Shown piece by piece: positions 8,382-17,866 of a stretch of 64,000 bases of DNA. Both the position numbers and the translations under genes were made by a program. The DNA comes from Eubacteriales bacterium. GTDB taxonomy: Bacteria; Bacillota; Clostridia; Lachnospirales; Lachnospiraceae. The notes under the pieces were generated by a model. The model was not told the origin of the DNA and searched no databases. It saw only the letters and a program-made list of their open reading frames with translations. Position 1 is the first letter of the stretch; the number at the start of each line of letters is the position of its first letter. The stretch covers positions 1-64,000 of the forward strand of contig JAUNDE010000002.1 in NCBI GenBank assembly GCA_030526265.1, read 5' to 3'.

Positions 8382-10412
8382 TTATAATATTACACTGGCA
8401 TTTTTTTCTTCATTTTCAAAATAATCCAAATAGTCCGAATTTGTTTTAATCAGCCAGTCAGCTGCTTCATTTGCCTTTTGTAAAATCGATGCATCCTGAT
8501 AGACGTCACCCAGTTTAAAATCCATCAGTCCACTCTGTCTGATGCCAAAGAGATCTCCTGGTCCTCGTAATTTCAAATCTTCACCAGCAATCTTAAAACC
8601 ATCATTTGAACTATTTAAGATCTCCAAACGTTTTTTTGTCTCTTTTGATTTTGATCCACTCATAAAAATACAGTACGACTGATATTTTCCCCGCCCAACA
8701 CGTCCTCTTAACTGATGGAGCTGTGCCAGTCCGAATCGCTCAGCATTTTCAACCATCATCACAGTAGCATTCGGAACATTAATTCCCACTTCGATCACAG
8801 TAGTCGAAACAAGAATGTGTATTTCATTTTTACTAAATCGGTTCATGATCTCATCTTTTTCCAGTTGTTTCATCTTCCCGTGCAAATAATCAACGCGAAT
8901 GGAATCTCCAAGCTCATTCTGCAGCATAGAAGCATAATCTACTACATTTTCAACTTCGAGATGTTCACTCTCTTCCACCATAGGACAAATCACATAACAT
9001 TGTCTCCCCAGCTTCACCTGTTCGGCAAGAAATCTATATGCTGTCTGTCGATAGGAAGTGTCAACCACACAGTTTTTAATTGGAAGACGATTTGCCGGAA
9101 GTTCATCAATTACCGAAATATCGAGATCCCCATAAAGAATGATCGCAAGTGTTCTCGGAATCGGAGTCGCACTCATGACAAGGATATGTGGACAGGTACC
9201 CTTTTCAGCAAATGCTTCTCTCTGTTTTACACCAAATCTGTGCTGTTCATCCGTAATGACAAGTGCTAATTTATTGAAAGATACCTTATCCTGGATCAGA
9301 GCATGTGTTCCGATAATAATTTGAACTTTTCCTTTCTCAATCCGTTCATAAACCGCTCTCTTTTCCTTCGCTTTCATAGATCCGGTCAAAAGTTCAATCC
9401 CAAATGGAATCTGATACTGTTCAAACAGTTCTTTCACTGATTCATAATGCTGTCTTGCCAGTACTTCTGTCGGTGCCATCATTGCTCCCTGGTATCCGCA
9501 GCAGGCAACGGTGATCAGAGCAAGTACTGCAACGATCGTCTTACCTGATCCCACATCTCCCTGGACCAATCTTGACATAGAATATTCACTCATCATGTCT
9601 GATTCAATTTGCTTCCATACATTCATCTGAGCGTTCGTTAATTGGAAAGGTAAGTGTTTCAAAAAATCATCAACTGTCTCACAATGCTTAATTTGAAAAC
9701 AATTTTTTAACCGGTCATTTATAGTACGCAGCTTTCGAATTGAGACAATAAATTCCAGGAATTCTTCAAATACAAGCCGTTCTCTCGCATGATACAGAAC
9801 ATCTTTGTCTTCAGGAAAATGTATACCACGTATTGCATAGTTATATTCAGCCAGATGATATCTCATTCTCAATTCTTCCGGAAGTAATTCCTGTTTCAGG
9901 TCAAGTGAGTCAATCGCCTGTTTCATTGCTTTTATAATAAGATTATTTGAAACTCCTTTTGTCAGCGTATATTTCGGCTGCAATGTATTTAATTTTGCTT
10001 CATATTTTGTACATGGATAAAATATTTCGGGATGCTCTACAACAAGTCCGTCTTTTTTTCGGATCACGAGCCCACGCAATGTAATCTGTTCGCCGTTTAA
10101 TAAAGTATTTCTTAAAAAAGGCATCCGGAACCATATTGCTTTTATGGTTCCGGATTTATCTCTAATCTGTGCGCTTGTCACTGGCATCTTACGGTTCGGT
10201 GACACCTGAACTTTCCCGGTTATGATTCCGGTAATTGTCTGTGTTTCACCCTCAACTAATTCGCTGATAGCAACAGGTTCCTGATATACATCATATCCTC
10301 TTGGATAATAACGTATCAGATCACCAACTGTCTTGATCCCTATCTTTAGAAACAGTTTCTCTGTCTTTTCACCGATTCCTTTTAATCCACTGATTCCAGT
10401 TCTTTCATTCAT
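8382..10412 (-). CDS. recG: ATP-dependent DNA helicase RecG
   Basis: Branch-migrating helicase that regresses stalled replication forks and resolves recombination intermediates. It has 676 aa: an N-terminal wedge/OB domain (about 1-240, including the YPRGYDVY element), then helicase motifs including GDVGSGKT (Walker A, about 290), DEQHRFG (DExH box), VMSATPIPRT, and the C-terminal QLRGRVGRG and LKLRGPGDLFGIRQSG motifs. It starts one base after the stop of the fakA-like gene, so translation is likely coupled. Confidence 0.97.
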   Translation of the reverse strand: MNERTGISGLKGIGEKTEKLFLKIGIKTVGDLIRYYPRGYDVYQEPVAISELVEGETQTITGIITGKVQVSPNRKMPVTSAQIRDKSGTIKAIWFRMPFLRNTLLNGEQITLRGLVIRKKDGLVVEHPEIFYPCTKYEAKLNTLQPKYTLTKGVSNNLIIKAMKQAIDSLDLKQELLPEELRMRYHLAEYNYAIRGIHFPEDKDVLYHARERLVFEEFLEFIVSIRKLRTINDRLKNCFQIKHCETVDDFLKHLPFQLTNAQMNVWKQIESDMMSEYSMSRLVQGDVGSGKTIVAVLALITVACCGYQGAMMAPTEVLARQHYESVKELFEQYQIPFGIELLTGSMKAKEKRAVYERIEKGKVQIIIGTHALIQDKVSFNKLALVITDEQHRFGVKQREAFAEKGTCPHILVMSATPIPRTLAIILYGDLDISVIDELPANRLPIKNCVVDTSYRQTAYRFLAEQVKLGRQCYVICPMVEESEHLEVENVVDYASMLQNELGDSIRVDYLHGKMKQLEKDEIMNRFSKNEIHILVSTTVIEVGINVPNATVMMVENAERFGLAQLHQLRGRVGRGKYQSYCIFMSGSKSKETKKRLEILNSSNDGFKIAGEDLKLRGPGDLFGIRQSGLMDFKLGDVYQDASILQKANEAADWLIKTNSDYLDYFENEEKNASVIL

Positions 10413-10413
10413 A

Positions 10414-12078
10414 TTATTCTACTGCCAATACGTAATAATAAATCGGCTGTCCGCCAAAGTGTGCATCTACATCAACATCTGGATATAGCTCTTCAATCTC
10501 AGCAATAAACTTCTCTGCATCAGACTCTTCCACATCTGCTCCATAATATAAACTGATCAACTCAGAGTCTTCATCGACAAGCTGAGCAAGCATGTCTTTT
10601 GTTGTTTCCCTGATATCCGTTCCAACCGAGATAATTCCGGCATCACCAATACCCATAATATCGCCTTCATGAATCTCTTTGTCATCGATCTTTGTATCAC
10701 GGACTGCATATGTTACCTGACCAGTCTTTACAGCCTTAATTGCCTCAAGCATTGTCTCTTCATTAGACTGAACATCAGCATCTGGCATGAAATTGATAAT
10801 CGCAGTAATTCCCTGTGGTACTGTCTTTGTTGGAATGACAACAATCTCTTTATCTTCAACAAGAGCTTTTGCCTGGTTTGCGGCCAGCACAATATTCTTG
10901 TTGTTCGGAAGGATAAAGATTGCATCAGCATTTACTCTGTCAATCGCATTCAGCATATCCTCAGTACTTGGGTTCATTGTCTGTCCACCTTCAATGATGT
11001 AATCTGCACCAAGTTCCCTGAAAATCTCATTCATTCCCTCTCCAATGGAAACAGTAATAAATCCCATCGGCTTTCTAGGTTCAGCAGCCTTTTTCTCCTC
11101 TTCCTGCTGTTTTGCCAGCTTTTCAGCATCTTTGATCAATTTTTCCTGATGTTCTTCACGCATATTATCAATCTTCATACGGGAAAGCTGTCCAAATGTA
11201 AGTGCTTTCTGGATCGCAAGACCCGGGTCGTTTGTATGAACGTGAATCTTAACAACATCATCGTCAGCAACGCATACGATCGAATCACCAATCGATTCAA
11301 GATATGACTTGAATTCAATCTCATCAGTATCTGTAAATTCCTTCTCCAAAAGAATAATAAACTCTGTGCAATATCCAAATTTGATATCAGCCTCTGCTTC
11401 TTTTGAAATCTTTGTAACAGCCGGACCTGATGATGGCTTGATCGTCGTATAATCTACCTTCTTTCCTAAAAAAGCATCATATGCACCTTTCATAACTTCA
11501 ACAAGACCCTGTCCACCTGAATCAACAACACCTGCCTCTTTCAGAACAGGCAGCATCTCTGGTGTTTTTGCAAGAACTTCCTCAGCATGGGCGATCAAAG
11601 CCGGGATAAACTCTTCAAGATCATCCATTGATTCTGCAAGTTCTGTTGCCTTTTCTGCAACACCTCTTGCTACCGTAAGGATGGTTCCTTCCTTTGGTTT
11701 CATAACAGCTTTGTAAGCGGTTTCCTTTGCTCTTACACAAGCCGCTGCAAGAACCTTAACATCAATTTCTTTTACTTCTCTAACACCTTTTGTAAATCCA
11801 CGAAGCAACTGAGACAAGATAACACCCGAGTTACCTCTTGCTCCACGTAAAGATCCGGATGAAATTGCTTTTGCAAGCATTGACATATCCGGCTCTTCTA
11901 AAGAAGCAACCTCTTTCGCTGCAGCCATAATTGTCATAGACATATTTGTACCCGTATCGCCATCCGGTACCGGAAATACATTTAATTCATTGATATATTC
12001 TTTCTTCGCTTCAATGTTCTGTGCGCCTGCCAAAAACATTTTGGAAAGCAGTTTCACATTAATTTTCTTCGTCGCCAC
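10414..12078 (-). CDS. fakA: FakA/YloV-like DAK2-domain kinase
   Basis: Fatty-acid kinase family protein of 554 aa. The N-terminal DhaL/DAK2 domain (about 1-200) has the metal/nucleotide loop VFPVPDGDTGTNM and SLRGARGNSGVILSQ; a middle domain and a C-terminal domain (about 330-554) with FILPNNKNI complete the FakA layout. FakA phosphorylates exogenous fatty acids bound to a FakB (DegV) protein; no fakB is in this window. The asp23-fakA-recG order is conserved in Firmicutes. Function is inferred from the family. Confidence 0.85.
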   Translation of the reverse strand: MATKKINVKLLSKMFLAGAQNIEAKKEYINELNVFPVPDGDTGTNMSMTIMAAAKEVASLEEPDMSMLAKAISSGSLRGARGNSGVILSQLLRGFTKGVREVKEIDVKVLAAACVRAKETAYKAVMKPKEGTILTVARGVAEKATELAESMDDLEEFIPALIAHAEEVLAKTPEMLPVLKEAGVVDSGGQGLVEVMKGAYDAFLGKKVDYTTIKPSSGPAVTKISKEAEADIKFGYCTEFIILLEKEFTDTDEIEFKSYLESIGDSIVCVADDDVVKIHVHTNDPGLAIQKALTFGQLSRMKIDNMREEHQEKLIKDAEKLAKQQEEEKKAAEPRKPMGFITVSIGEGMNEIFRELGADYIIEGGQTMNPSTEDMLNAIDRVNADAIFILPNNKNIVLAANQAKALVEDKEIVVIPTKTVPQGITAIINFMPDADVQSNEETMLEAIKAVKTGQVTYAVRDTKIDDKEIHEGDIMGIGDAGIISVGTDIRETTKDMLAQLVDEDSELISLYYGADVEESDAEKFIAEIEELYPDVDVDAHFGGQPIYYYVLAVE

Positions 12079-12100
12079 TTTATAAGCTCCTCCTTATTAA

Positions 12101-12460
12101 CTAATCGATAACTCTTACGCCTTCAACAAAAATGTTAATCTTCTCTACAGGCATACTTGAAAATTCTTCCACTTTATATTTCACGTTACTGATCAAGTTG
12201 TCAGTAACTGCCGAAATACTCACTCCATATGCAATGATCACATGAAAATCAAGTTTGATTTTATTATCGTCTGAAATAGAAACTGAAATTCCATGGGTCA
12301 GATTCTCTTTTTTCAGAAGTCCATAAATACCGTCTTTCATATTGACAGCAGCCATTCCAACAATTCCAAAGCACTCAACAGCAACCGTTCCGGCATATTT
12401 CGCAATTACCTCTGGATTAATTGTGATCACTCCAAAATCTGTACTCATACTTCCTTTCAT
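12101..12460 (-). CDS. Asp23/Gls24 family envelope-stress protein (YloU-like)
   Basis: Small Asp23-family protein of 119 aa with the typical opening (GVITINPEVIAKYAGTVAVECFGIVGMA) and the VIAYGVSISAVTDNLISNVKYKVEE segment. I chose the ATG at 12460 because GGAGG lies 7 nt before it (12468-12472); an upstream in-frame start would add 11 atypical residues. It precedes the fakA-like gene, the same pairing as yloU-yloV in Bacillus. Related proteins associate with the membrane and respond to envelope or alkaline stress. Confidence 0.9.
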   Translation of the reverse strand: MKGSMSTDFGVITINPEVIAKYAGTVAVECFGIVGMAAVNMKDGIYGLLKKENLTHGISVSISDDNKIKLDFHVIIAYGVSISAVTDNLISNVKYKVEEFSSMPVEKINIFVEGVRVID

Positions 12461-12565
12461 TCTAAGTCCTCCACTTCTTATATAAAAATACAATAAAATA
12501 CATTTTTAACATATGTATTATACTCTGTTTTCTTTTTATTTACAACCCTTTTGTAAACCGGTAAA

Positions 12566-12597
12566 AAAAGCCTGGACTCGAATGAATCCAGGCTTTT
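12566..12597 (-). terminator. Terminator after rpmB
   Basis: Perfect 11-bp stem (12566-12576 with 12587-12597) and a T-run on the minus strand, just past the L28 stop codon. Confidence 0.85.
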
Positions 12598-12608
12598 CAT
12601 AACCATTA

Positions 12609-12797
12609 TTAAGCACGCTCAACTTTACCAGCTCTCAAGCAAGAAGTACAAACATACATCTTCTTTGTTGAACCATCTTCAACTTTCACACGAACAGATT
12701 TAACATTTGATTTCCACATTTTTGGTGTTTTTCTATTTGAGTGACTTACATTGTTTCCAAAATGAGCACCTTTATCGCAAATAGCACATCTAGCCAT
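12609..12797 (-). CDS. rpmB: 50S ribosomal protein L28
   Basis: Ribosomal large-subunit protein of 62 aa: MARCAICDKGAHFGNNVSHSNRKT at the start and VCTSCLRAGKVER at the end. The two CxxC pairs (CAIC and CTSC) mark the zinc-binding form of L28. Start follows AAGGAGG. It has its own terminator and is followed on the same strand by the asp23-fakA-recG genes, the standard Clostridia order. Confidence 0.97.
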   Translation of the reverse strand: MARCAICDKGAHFGNNVSHSNRKTPKMWKSNVKSVRVKVEDGSTKKMYVCTSCLRAGKVERA

Positions 12798-12911
12798 GAC
12801 TGCACCTCCTTAACACTCCGAAATAGTCTGTAACATCGCACAGACTCACAACATAGGTAATTGTATCAGAAGAATCTATTAAATGCAAGCATTATTTCAT
12901 ATTTTTTCTCT

Positions 12912-13052
12912 TTATTTGCAATAGTATAATTCATATCCAAACAACACACATAAAATTGCAATGACAATTCTAACAAACAAAGTCGGTAAAAGCATGCTTA
13001 TTACCATTCCAGCGGCAACAAAGAACAAAGCAAATCCTATATCTCTCTTCAT
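12912..13052 (-). CDS. Small membrane protein, 46 aa
   Basis: A short reading frame starting MKRDIGFALFFVAAGM and ending ELYYCK, preceded by a GGAGAG site 6 nt before the ATG. It is almost entirely hydrophobic after MKRD, with two likely membrane helices split by LLPTLF, and a Lys-Arg-Asp N-terminus. It lies 76 bases downstream of gerW on the same strand and before rpmB. Its position suggests co-expression with the gerW/ytfI genes, so a sporulation role is possible, but I do not recognise the family. Confidence 0.6.
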   Translation of the reverse strand: MKRDIGFALFFVAAGMVISMLLPTLFVRIVIAILCVLFGYELYYCK

Positions 13053-13128
13053 ATATCTCTCCGCATGGTAACATTGTTATTAAATTATATGCGAAATTTT
13101 AAATCGAATTACTATTTTAAATTAATTT

Positions 13129-13515
13129 TTAAACATCTGCTTCTTCCAATATTTCAGCAACATCTTCTTCTGTCAATTTTTCTTTTCTTGAAGAAAAACG
13201 ATCCATCACATCAGGAACCAGATCTAAAATCTTTGTGATCGTGTCCTGATTTTTAATATTCACAAGTTTTGTTGTTCCATTCTGAATAACGAGAACTGCA
13301 CAAGGTGTCATTTTTCCGCCCATACCTCCACAGCTTTTATCCTTTTTGTCTCCACTGAACGCACCGGCTCCAACGCCAAACGAAACATCTACGAGCGGTA
13401 AAATGATCGTATCTCCAATATGAATGGCTTCTCCAACTACAGTCTTTGATGTGATCATTCCACCAATTCCCTGAAACAACGATTCAACTGTACCCTTAAA
13501 GTTATTCTCTGCCAT
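13129..13515 (-). CDS. gerW: GerW family sporulation protein (YtfJ)
   Basis: Spore germination protein family GerW/YtfJ, 128 aa from the ATG at 13515, which follows GGGAGG. The signature is clear: NNFKGTVESLFQGI at the start, GDTIILPLVDVSFGVGAGAF, then the Gly-rich SCGGMGGKMTPCAVLVI. In Bacillus, GerW is made in the forespore and is needed for full germination. Directly upstream lies a DUF2953 (YtfI-like) gene, the same pairing as ytfI-ytfJ. Confidence 0.93.
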   Translation of the reverse strand: MAENNFKGTVESLFQGIGGMITSKTVVGEAIHIGDTIILPLVDVSFGVGAGAFSGDKKDKSCGGMGGKMTPCAVLVIQNGTTKLVNIKNQDTITKILDLVPDVMDRFSSRKEKLTEEDVAEILEEADV

Positions 13516-13535
13516 TGTATAAACCTCCCTGTTTA

Positions 13536-14573
13536 TCATCCTAATTGCAAATGTCTGATATCTTTGTATGACTGCCTTACGCACTTTGAAAGTATCAATT
13601 TAATTGCAATATAAACAAAATCCCAAATAAGGATCCTTCCTTTTACCAGACACTTCCCAATCATCTTTTTATTTTGAAAATCCGGCAACACATGAATATT
13701 TCCTTCAAAAAAAGGATATATCATACTCAACAAAGCAAGCAGTCTGCCTGTCAGGCTTGGATCGTCAAATCCATACTCAAGATCCAATTCAATTTTTTTA
13801 GGCTTAAGACGCTTTATTAAGTGAATTCCTTCTTTTTTCATTTTTCTCAATGCACTTTGATGTATTTCTGAAGAAATGAACTCTGACACAATGTCTTTTT
13901 TATCAGATAGTTCTTTTATTTTATCATACAATCGATTCCATGTACATTTGATATTATCGAAAACACTCTTTATTTTACATTTAATTTTTTCAATCGATTC
14001 GCGCAATCTCTCAAACCCAGGATCATCTGTTTTATTATTTTCTCTGTCAGCTTGAACGTGTTCTTTATCAAATACATTCCTTTTTTCTTCATCTGGCTGT
14101 GAAACTGTTTCCACATCTTTTTCACATATTTGCTGTAAGCAGGATTCTTCCTGATATTTTCCCTGAATATCCTGAATTTCTTTGTCAGGGTTTTCATCAT
14201 TTTCATGGTCTTCCTGATAGCAGGTTTCCTGCGGATCCACTTTCTCATCTTTGCCTTTCGAATCATCTTTTTCACTTTGTTCTTCATCTTTATCCTTCTC
14301 CTTTCCGGAATCTTGATTACTTATTTTTTTCCATGCAATGTGCAGCATATACTCTGCTTTATGGTCTTTATAAATTAAATGCACTCTTATCAGACCAAAT
14401 AACCAGCGAACTTTTATCAGTCCGTTTATTTCACGGATTCCGTTGCAGTCGCCTTCAGCATGATATTTTACAGGAAGAAATAAAGCAACACAAATAAGCA
14501 ATACAAGCACCCCAAGTATTACCGCAAGTATAAAGCCTATTATTTTTAAAATTAGTAACAATATATGTAACAT
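13536..14573 (-). CDS. DUF2953 protein (YtfI-like)
   Basis: Membrane-anchored protein of 345 aa: an N-terminal hydrophobic anchor (about 1-30), a short folded segment with the HAEGD and WLFGLIRVHL elements, a long highly charged Glu/Asp/Lys insert (about 85-190), and a C-terminal DUF2953 part with the DLEYGFDDPSLTGRLLALLSMIYPF motif. Bacillus YtfI has the same C-terminal domain and sits next to ytfJ (gerW), as here, 20 nt apart. Likely made during sporulation; biochemical role unknown. The insert looks disordered. Confidence 0.85.
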   Translation of the reverse strand: MLHILLLILKIIGFILAVILGVLVLLICVALFLPVKYHAEGDCNGIREINGLIKVRWLFGLIRVHLIYKDHKAEYMLHIAWKKISNQDSGKEKDKDEEQSEKDDSKGKDEKVDPQETCYQEDHENDENPDKEIQDIQGKYQEESCLQQICEKDVETVSQPDEEKRNVFDKEHVQADRENNKTDDPGFERLRESIEKIKCKIKSVFDNIKCTWNRLYDKIKELSDKKDIVSEFISSEIHQSALRKMKKEGIHLIKRLKPKKIELDLEYGFDDPSLTGRLLALLSMIYPFFEGNIHVLPDFQNKKMIGKCLVKGRILIWDFVYIAIKLILSKCVRQSYKDIRHLQLG

Positions 14574-14575
14574 GC

Positions 14576-14899
14576 TTATTTTCCCTGCTCTTTTTTCATA
14601 ATATAGTCGCGAATGCAGACATCTTTCGTTTCTGCATATACTTCCGCCGCAATTTTTTCAACCAATTCAAAAGCTTCGGACTGGCTTTTTGCAATTCCAA
14701 CAACAAAGAAATCCTCTGTGGAATAGTTTGACTGAAGCAGGAACAGAGATTGAATAATATCCAGCTGTTCCTCTTCATTCAACGCAAAAGTAATCAGAAA
14801 CACATTATTCATCATTTTATTTTTTTTCAATTTCGTGATAATCTTTTTGCGTTTTTTTGCAGCGCTATCAGAGAGATAAAGATTTTTATAAAACTTCAT
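14576..14899 (-). CDS. Conserved hypothetical protein, 107 aa
   Basis: Soluble protein of 107 aa with a very basic N-terminus (KKRKKIITKLKKNK) followed by an alternating strand/helix region: NVFLITFALNEEEQLDIIQS, a central FFVVGIAKS strand, then a helix. No catalytic motif recognised. It lies 2 nt before the DUF2953 gene and 12 nt after the PBP gene, so it is in the same transcript. A regulatory or nucleic-acid-binding role would be guesswork. Confidence 0.7.
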   Translation of the reverse strand: MKFYKNLYLSDSAAKKRKKIITKLKKNKMMNNVFLITFALNEEEQLDIIQSLFLLQSNYSTEDFFVVGIAKSQSEAFELVEKIAAEVYAETKDVCIRDYIMKKEQGK

Positions 14900-14911
14900 A
14901 CACTTTTCCTT

Positions 14912-16564
14912 TTAATAATAATAACTGTCAAAAATAGCTTTTGCAACATTTACTGCTTTTGTATTTCCGTTTGATTCCTCAACAATAACACTGATAACCA
15001 GCTCAGGATTATCAATATTCGTAAATCCGACAAACCACGAATGAGTCTGATCTGACGATTCCATACTGTATTCTGCAGTTCCCGTCTTACCAGCCGCTGT
15101 ATAAGACTGTCCACTCAGAACTGAAGCTGTTCCATAATCAACAACACCTTTCATATATTCTTTCAGCTGTGTTGCCTCAGAAAGTGTCATCACTTCATCA
15201 TATTGCTCCGGTTTTGTCGATGAAACAAGAGTACCTTTATAATTTGTAATAGAATCTACCACATATGGCTTCATTAGAATTCCACCATTTGCAATTGCTG
15301 ATGTGATAAGAGCCATCTGATATGGACTAACCTGTGTTTTTCCCTGTCCCATTGCAGTCATCATCTTATCCGCCATGGAATCTTTATTTGATAACACAAA
15401 TTCACTTTTGGACGTTTTGAATTCTCCCGGAAGTTTTTTTCCGATCAAAAGATCTTTCACTGTTTCAGAATACTTATTTACGTCCAGGTTCATACCGATG
15501 TTACAGAATGAAGAATTACAGGAATATGCAAATGAGCTTGCTAAATCCTCTGCTCCATGTACAGTATGTCCGGCACACGGAATTGTTGTATCTCCATAAG
15601 TTATTTCACCATTACATTCATAATAATAATTAGTATAATCAGAATGCTCTCTCATATACTCAAGTGCAGTCACTATTTTGAATGTTGAACCCGGTGCATA
15701 AAGACCCTGTGTTGCTCGATTCAGCAAAATACTGTTTGGATCCGAATTCAGATAATCCCAGTTTGCCACAACAGAATTCGGATCGTACGATGGTTTAGAA
15801 ACCATTGACAGAACCTTTCCGGTACTCGGTTCCATGATAACCACAGCGCCTTTATTATCTCCCAGCGCATTATAGGCTGCTGTCTGAAGATCTACATCAA
15901 GAGTTGTAACAATATTGTCGCCGATATTTTTTTGATTCTGAAATTCCTTTTGTAACTTTTCCAGAATAAACGCATTAGATGTGAGCAGCTCAAAATTTTT
16001 ACTGGATTCTATTCCCGATTTTCCCTGTTCGGAATACCCCACCACATGAGCAAAGATTTCACCATATGGATAATATCTATACTCTGAACCATCCTCTGCA
16101 TAATCAGTTTCAGCCAGCACATTTCCCGATCTGTCCAGAATTTTCCCACGGACAACCCTGTCTGCCATAGAATCAAGTCTTGGATTGTATGGACTGTTTA
16201 TGATGTCTTTACTTGTCACGAGAGAAAAATATCCGATATATCCCATCAGCACAAGAAATAATGCAACAAATACATATGTTACTCTAGCGAATTCTTTGTT
16301 TCGCTCTCGTTTCTTTTTCAGTTTCCGTTTTTCTTCTTTTTTGAGAAATTTTCGTTCCTTGCGGCTTAACTGTCCTCGTTCCTCTTTCATTCGTTCTTTG
16401 TTTTCCGCTTCCCTTAACTCGTAACTTCGGTTCTTCAGCTTCGGTTTCGGCTCCGTATCTAACTGGTCGTCTGTCACTTCTGACCTTCTGCCCCTCATTT
16501 TTTTCACGTTCATATTGTAATTGTTTTCGTTCCTTTTTCTTTCTTTCAATAGACTCTTCCTCAT
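14912..16564 (-). CDS. Peptidoglycan D,D-transpeptidase (class B PBP)
   Basis: Penicillin-binding protein that cross-links peptidoglycan outside the membrane. In 550 aa: a basic cytoplasmic N-terminus (1-92), one membrane anchor (about 95-117), a dimerisation region, then a transpeptidase with the three active-site motifs STFK (Ser293 nucleophile), SCN (348-350) and KTGTAE (about 480). It is the partner of the FtsW/RodA gene just upstream. The start is uncertain: the longest form overlaps that gene by 281 bases and no candidate ATG (16564, 16513, 16390) has a strong ribosome site at proper spacing. It could act in elongation, division or sporulation. Confidence 0.92.
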   Translation of the reverse strand: MRKSLLKERKRNENNYNMNVKKMRGRRSEVTDDQLDTEPKPKLKNRSYELREAENKERMKEERGQLSRKERKFLKKEEKRKLKKKRERNKEFARVTYVFVALFLVLMGYIGYFSLVTSKDIINSPYNPRLDSMADRVVRGKILDRSGNVLAETDYAEDGSEYRYYPYGEIFAHVVGYSEQGKSGIESSKNFELLTSNAFILEKLQKEFQNQKNIGDNIVTTLDVDLQTAAYNALGDNKGAVVIMEPSTGKVLSMVSKPSYDPNSVVANWDYLNSDPNSILLNRATQGLYAPGSTFKIVTALEYMREHSDYTNYYYECNGEITYGDTTIPCAGHTVHGAEDLASSFAYSCNSSFCNIGMNLDVNKYSETVKDLLIGKKLPGEFKTSKSEFVLSNKDSMADKMMTAMGQGKTQVSPYQMALITSAIANGGILMKPYVVDSITNYKGTLVSSTKPEQYDEVMTLSEATQLKEYMKGVVDYGTASVLSGQSYTAAGKTGTAEYSMESSDQTHSWFVGFTNIDNPELVISVIVEESNGNTKAVNVAKAIFDSYYY

Positions 16565-17858
16565 CTTCTCTTAAAATATATAATCCCTGGATAATTGCAA
16601 ACATAATCAGTGTACTAAGAAGTGAACTTCCTCCGTAGCTGACAAGAGGCAATGTCACGCCTGTAGAAGGAATGAATTTCGTCACGCCGCCAATCGTAAG
16701 AAACACCTGGAAAATATAGCAGGTTCCAAGCCCAAGTGCTATCAGTTTATAAAATTGATTACGAAGCTGCATGGCAATATTCAGAAACATAATATAACAG
16801 CTCAGACAGATCAGGATCAGACACAGCGCAAAAATAATTCCAAGCTCCTCTGCAATAGCCGAGAAGATAAAATCCTCCGCTGCGACCGGAATAGTATCCG
16901 GTTCTCCCTGACATAGTCCCATTCCAAGCAGTCCGCCGGTGCCAATCGCAAACAATGACTGTGCTACCTGATATCCACCTGCATCATAAACCGCAAACGG
17001 ATCTTTCCATGCAATTACTCGTGTCTGAACATGTCCAAACAAATGATACGCAATTACTGCTGCTAAACTTCCAGATCCAAGTCCGGCAAGCATATATAAA
17101 GGCTGTTTTGTAGCAACATAAAGCATAACAAGATATACTACAAATACAATCAGTGCTGCTCCCAGGTCCGTAGATGCAACAAGTATCAAAACATGAATCG
17201 CGGCAATCACTGTTGTTATCACAACATTTTTAAAATCTTTTGCTTTTTTGAAGCTGGCTGCAACAAAAAACACAAAAACAATCTTAACAAGCTCTGAAGG
17301 CTGTATGCTGATTCCACCAATCGTAAATCCAAGTTTTGCCCCATAAGATACCTTACCGAGAACAGCAACTACTCCAAGGGAAAACATACCAACAACAGCA
17401 TAAAACTTGCGCCATTCCGACAAAAACTTTGCTTTCCTGATAATGACCGGAACGAAAAGACTGACAACTATCATAACCGCAGCAATTACAAACTGCTTAA
17501 CAGCTTTTTCATAGGAAAGTCTCGTCAGCACGATCAATCCAATGCATAACAGCATACACATATTATTGACGATCAATCTCGAAACCTTCGGATAAAGAAG
17601 TGTATAAAGCAGGATTGTTGCCGCAAACAATATCATCTGCGCAAGATAAAACAACACGATCTTAATATCATCCTTTTCAAGATATAAGACAACAAAAGAA
17701 ATAAATTGCAGCAGAAACATCAGCATATTCTGCTTTCTCAGCATTTTTTTCTTTTTCTCTGCATTATGATATCCAAAAATATTAAAACACAAATATGTAT
17801 ACATAATCGCAGAGATAATAATAATATACTTTGATAATTCAACAATAATATTTACCAA
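16284..17858 (-). CDS. FtsW/RodA/SpoVE family glycosyltransferase
   Basis: SEDS-family polytopic membrane protein that polymerises peptidoglycan from lipid II together with the class B PBP encoded next. It has 524 aa with about 10-12 membrane segments; motifs include PSELVKIVFVFF, DLGAALIVF, GGYQVAQSLFAIGTGGLLG and the C-terminal GVTLPLVSYGGSSLL signature. After the last helix it carries a very basic tail of about 90 residues, unusually long for the family, whose coding sequence overlaps the N-terminal coding region of the PBP in another frame. The gene follows the U32 gene with 8 nt between. FtsW, RodA and SpoVE cannot be separated by eye. Confidence 0.93.
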   Translation of the reverse strand: MVNIIVELSKYIIIISAIMYTYLCFNIFGYHNAEKKKKMLRKQNMLMFLLQFISFVVLYLEKDDIKIVLFYLAQMILFAATILLYTLLYPKVSRLIVNNMCMLLCIGLIVLTRLSYEKAVKQFVIAAVMIVVSLFVPVIIRKAKFLSEWRKFYAVVGMFSLGVVAVLGKVSYGAKLGFTIGGISIQPSELVKIVFVFFVAASFKKAKDFKNVVITTVIAAIHVLILVASTDLGAALIVFVVYLVMLYVATKQPLYMLAGLGSGSLAAVIAYHLFGHVQTRVIAWKDPFAVYDAGGYQVAQSLFAIGTGGLLGMGLCQGEPDTIPVAAEDFIFSAIAEELGIIFALCLILICLSCYIMFLNIAMQLRNQFYKLIALGLGTCYIFQVFLTIGGVTKFIPSTGVTLPLVSYGGSSLLSTLIMFAIIQGLYILREDEEESIERKKKERKQLQYEREKNEGQKVRSDRRPVRYGAETEAEEPKLRVKGSGKQRTNERGTRTVKPQGTKISQKRRKTETEKETRAKQRIR

Positions 17859-17866
17859 ATTTGCAC

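Noticed and set aside
10669..11307. 212-codon plus-strand frame
   Set aside because: Antisense to the fakA-like gene, Cys/Ile/Asn-rich, no ribosome site or known motif.
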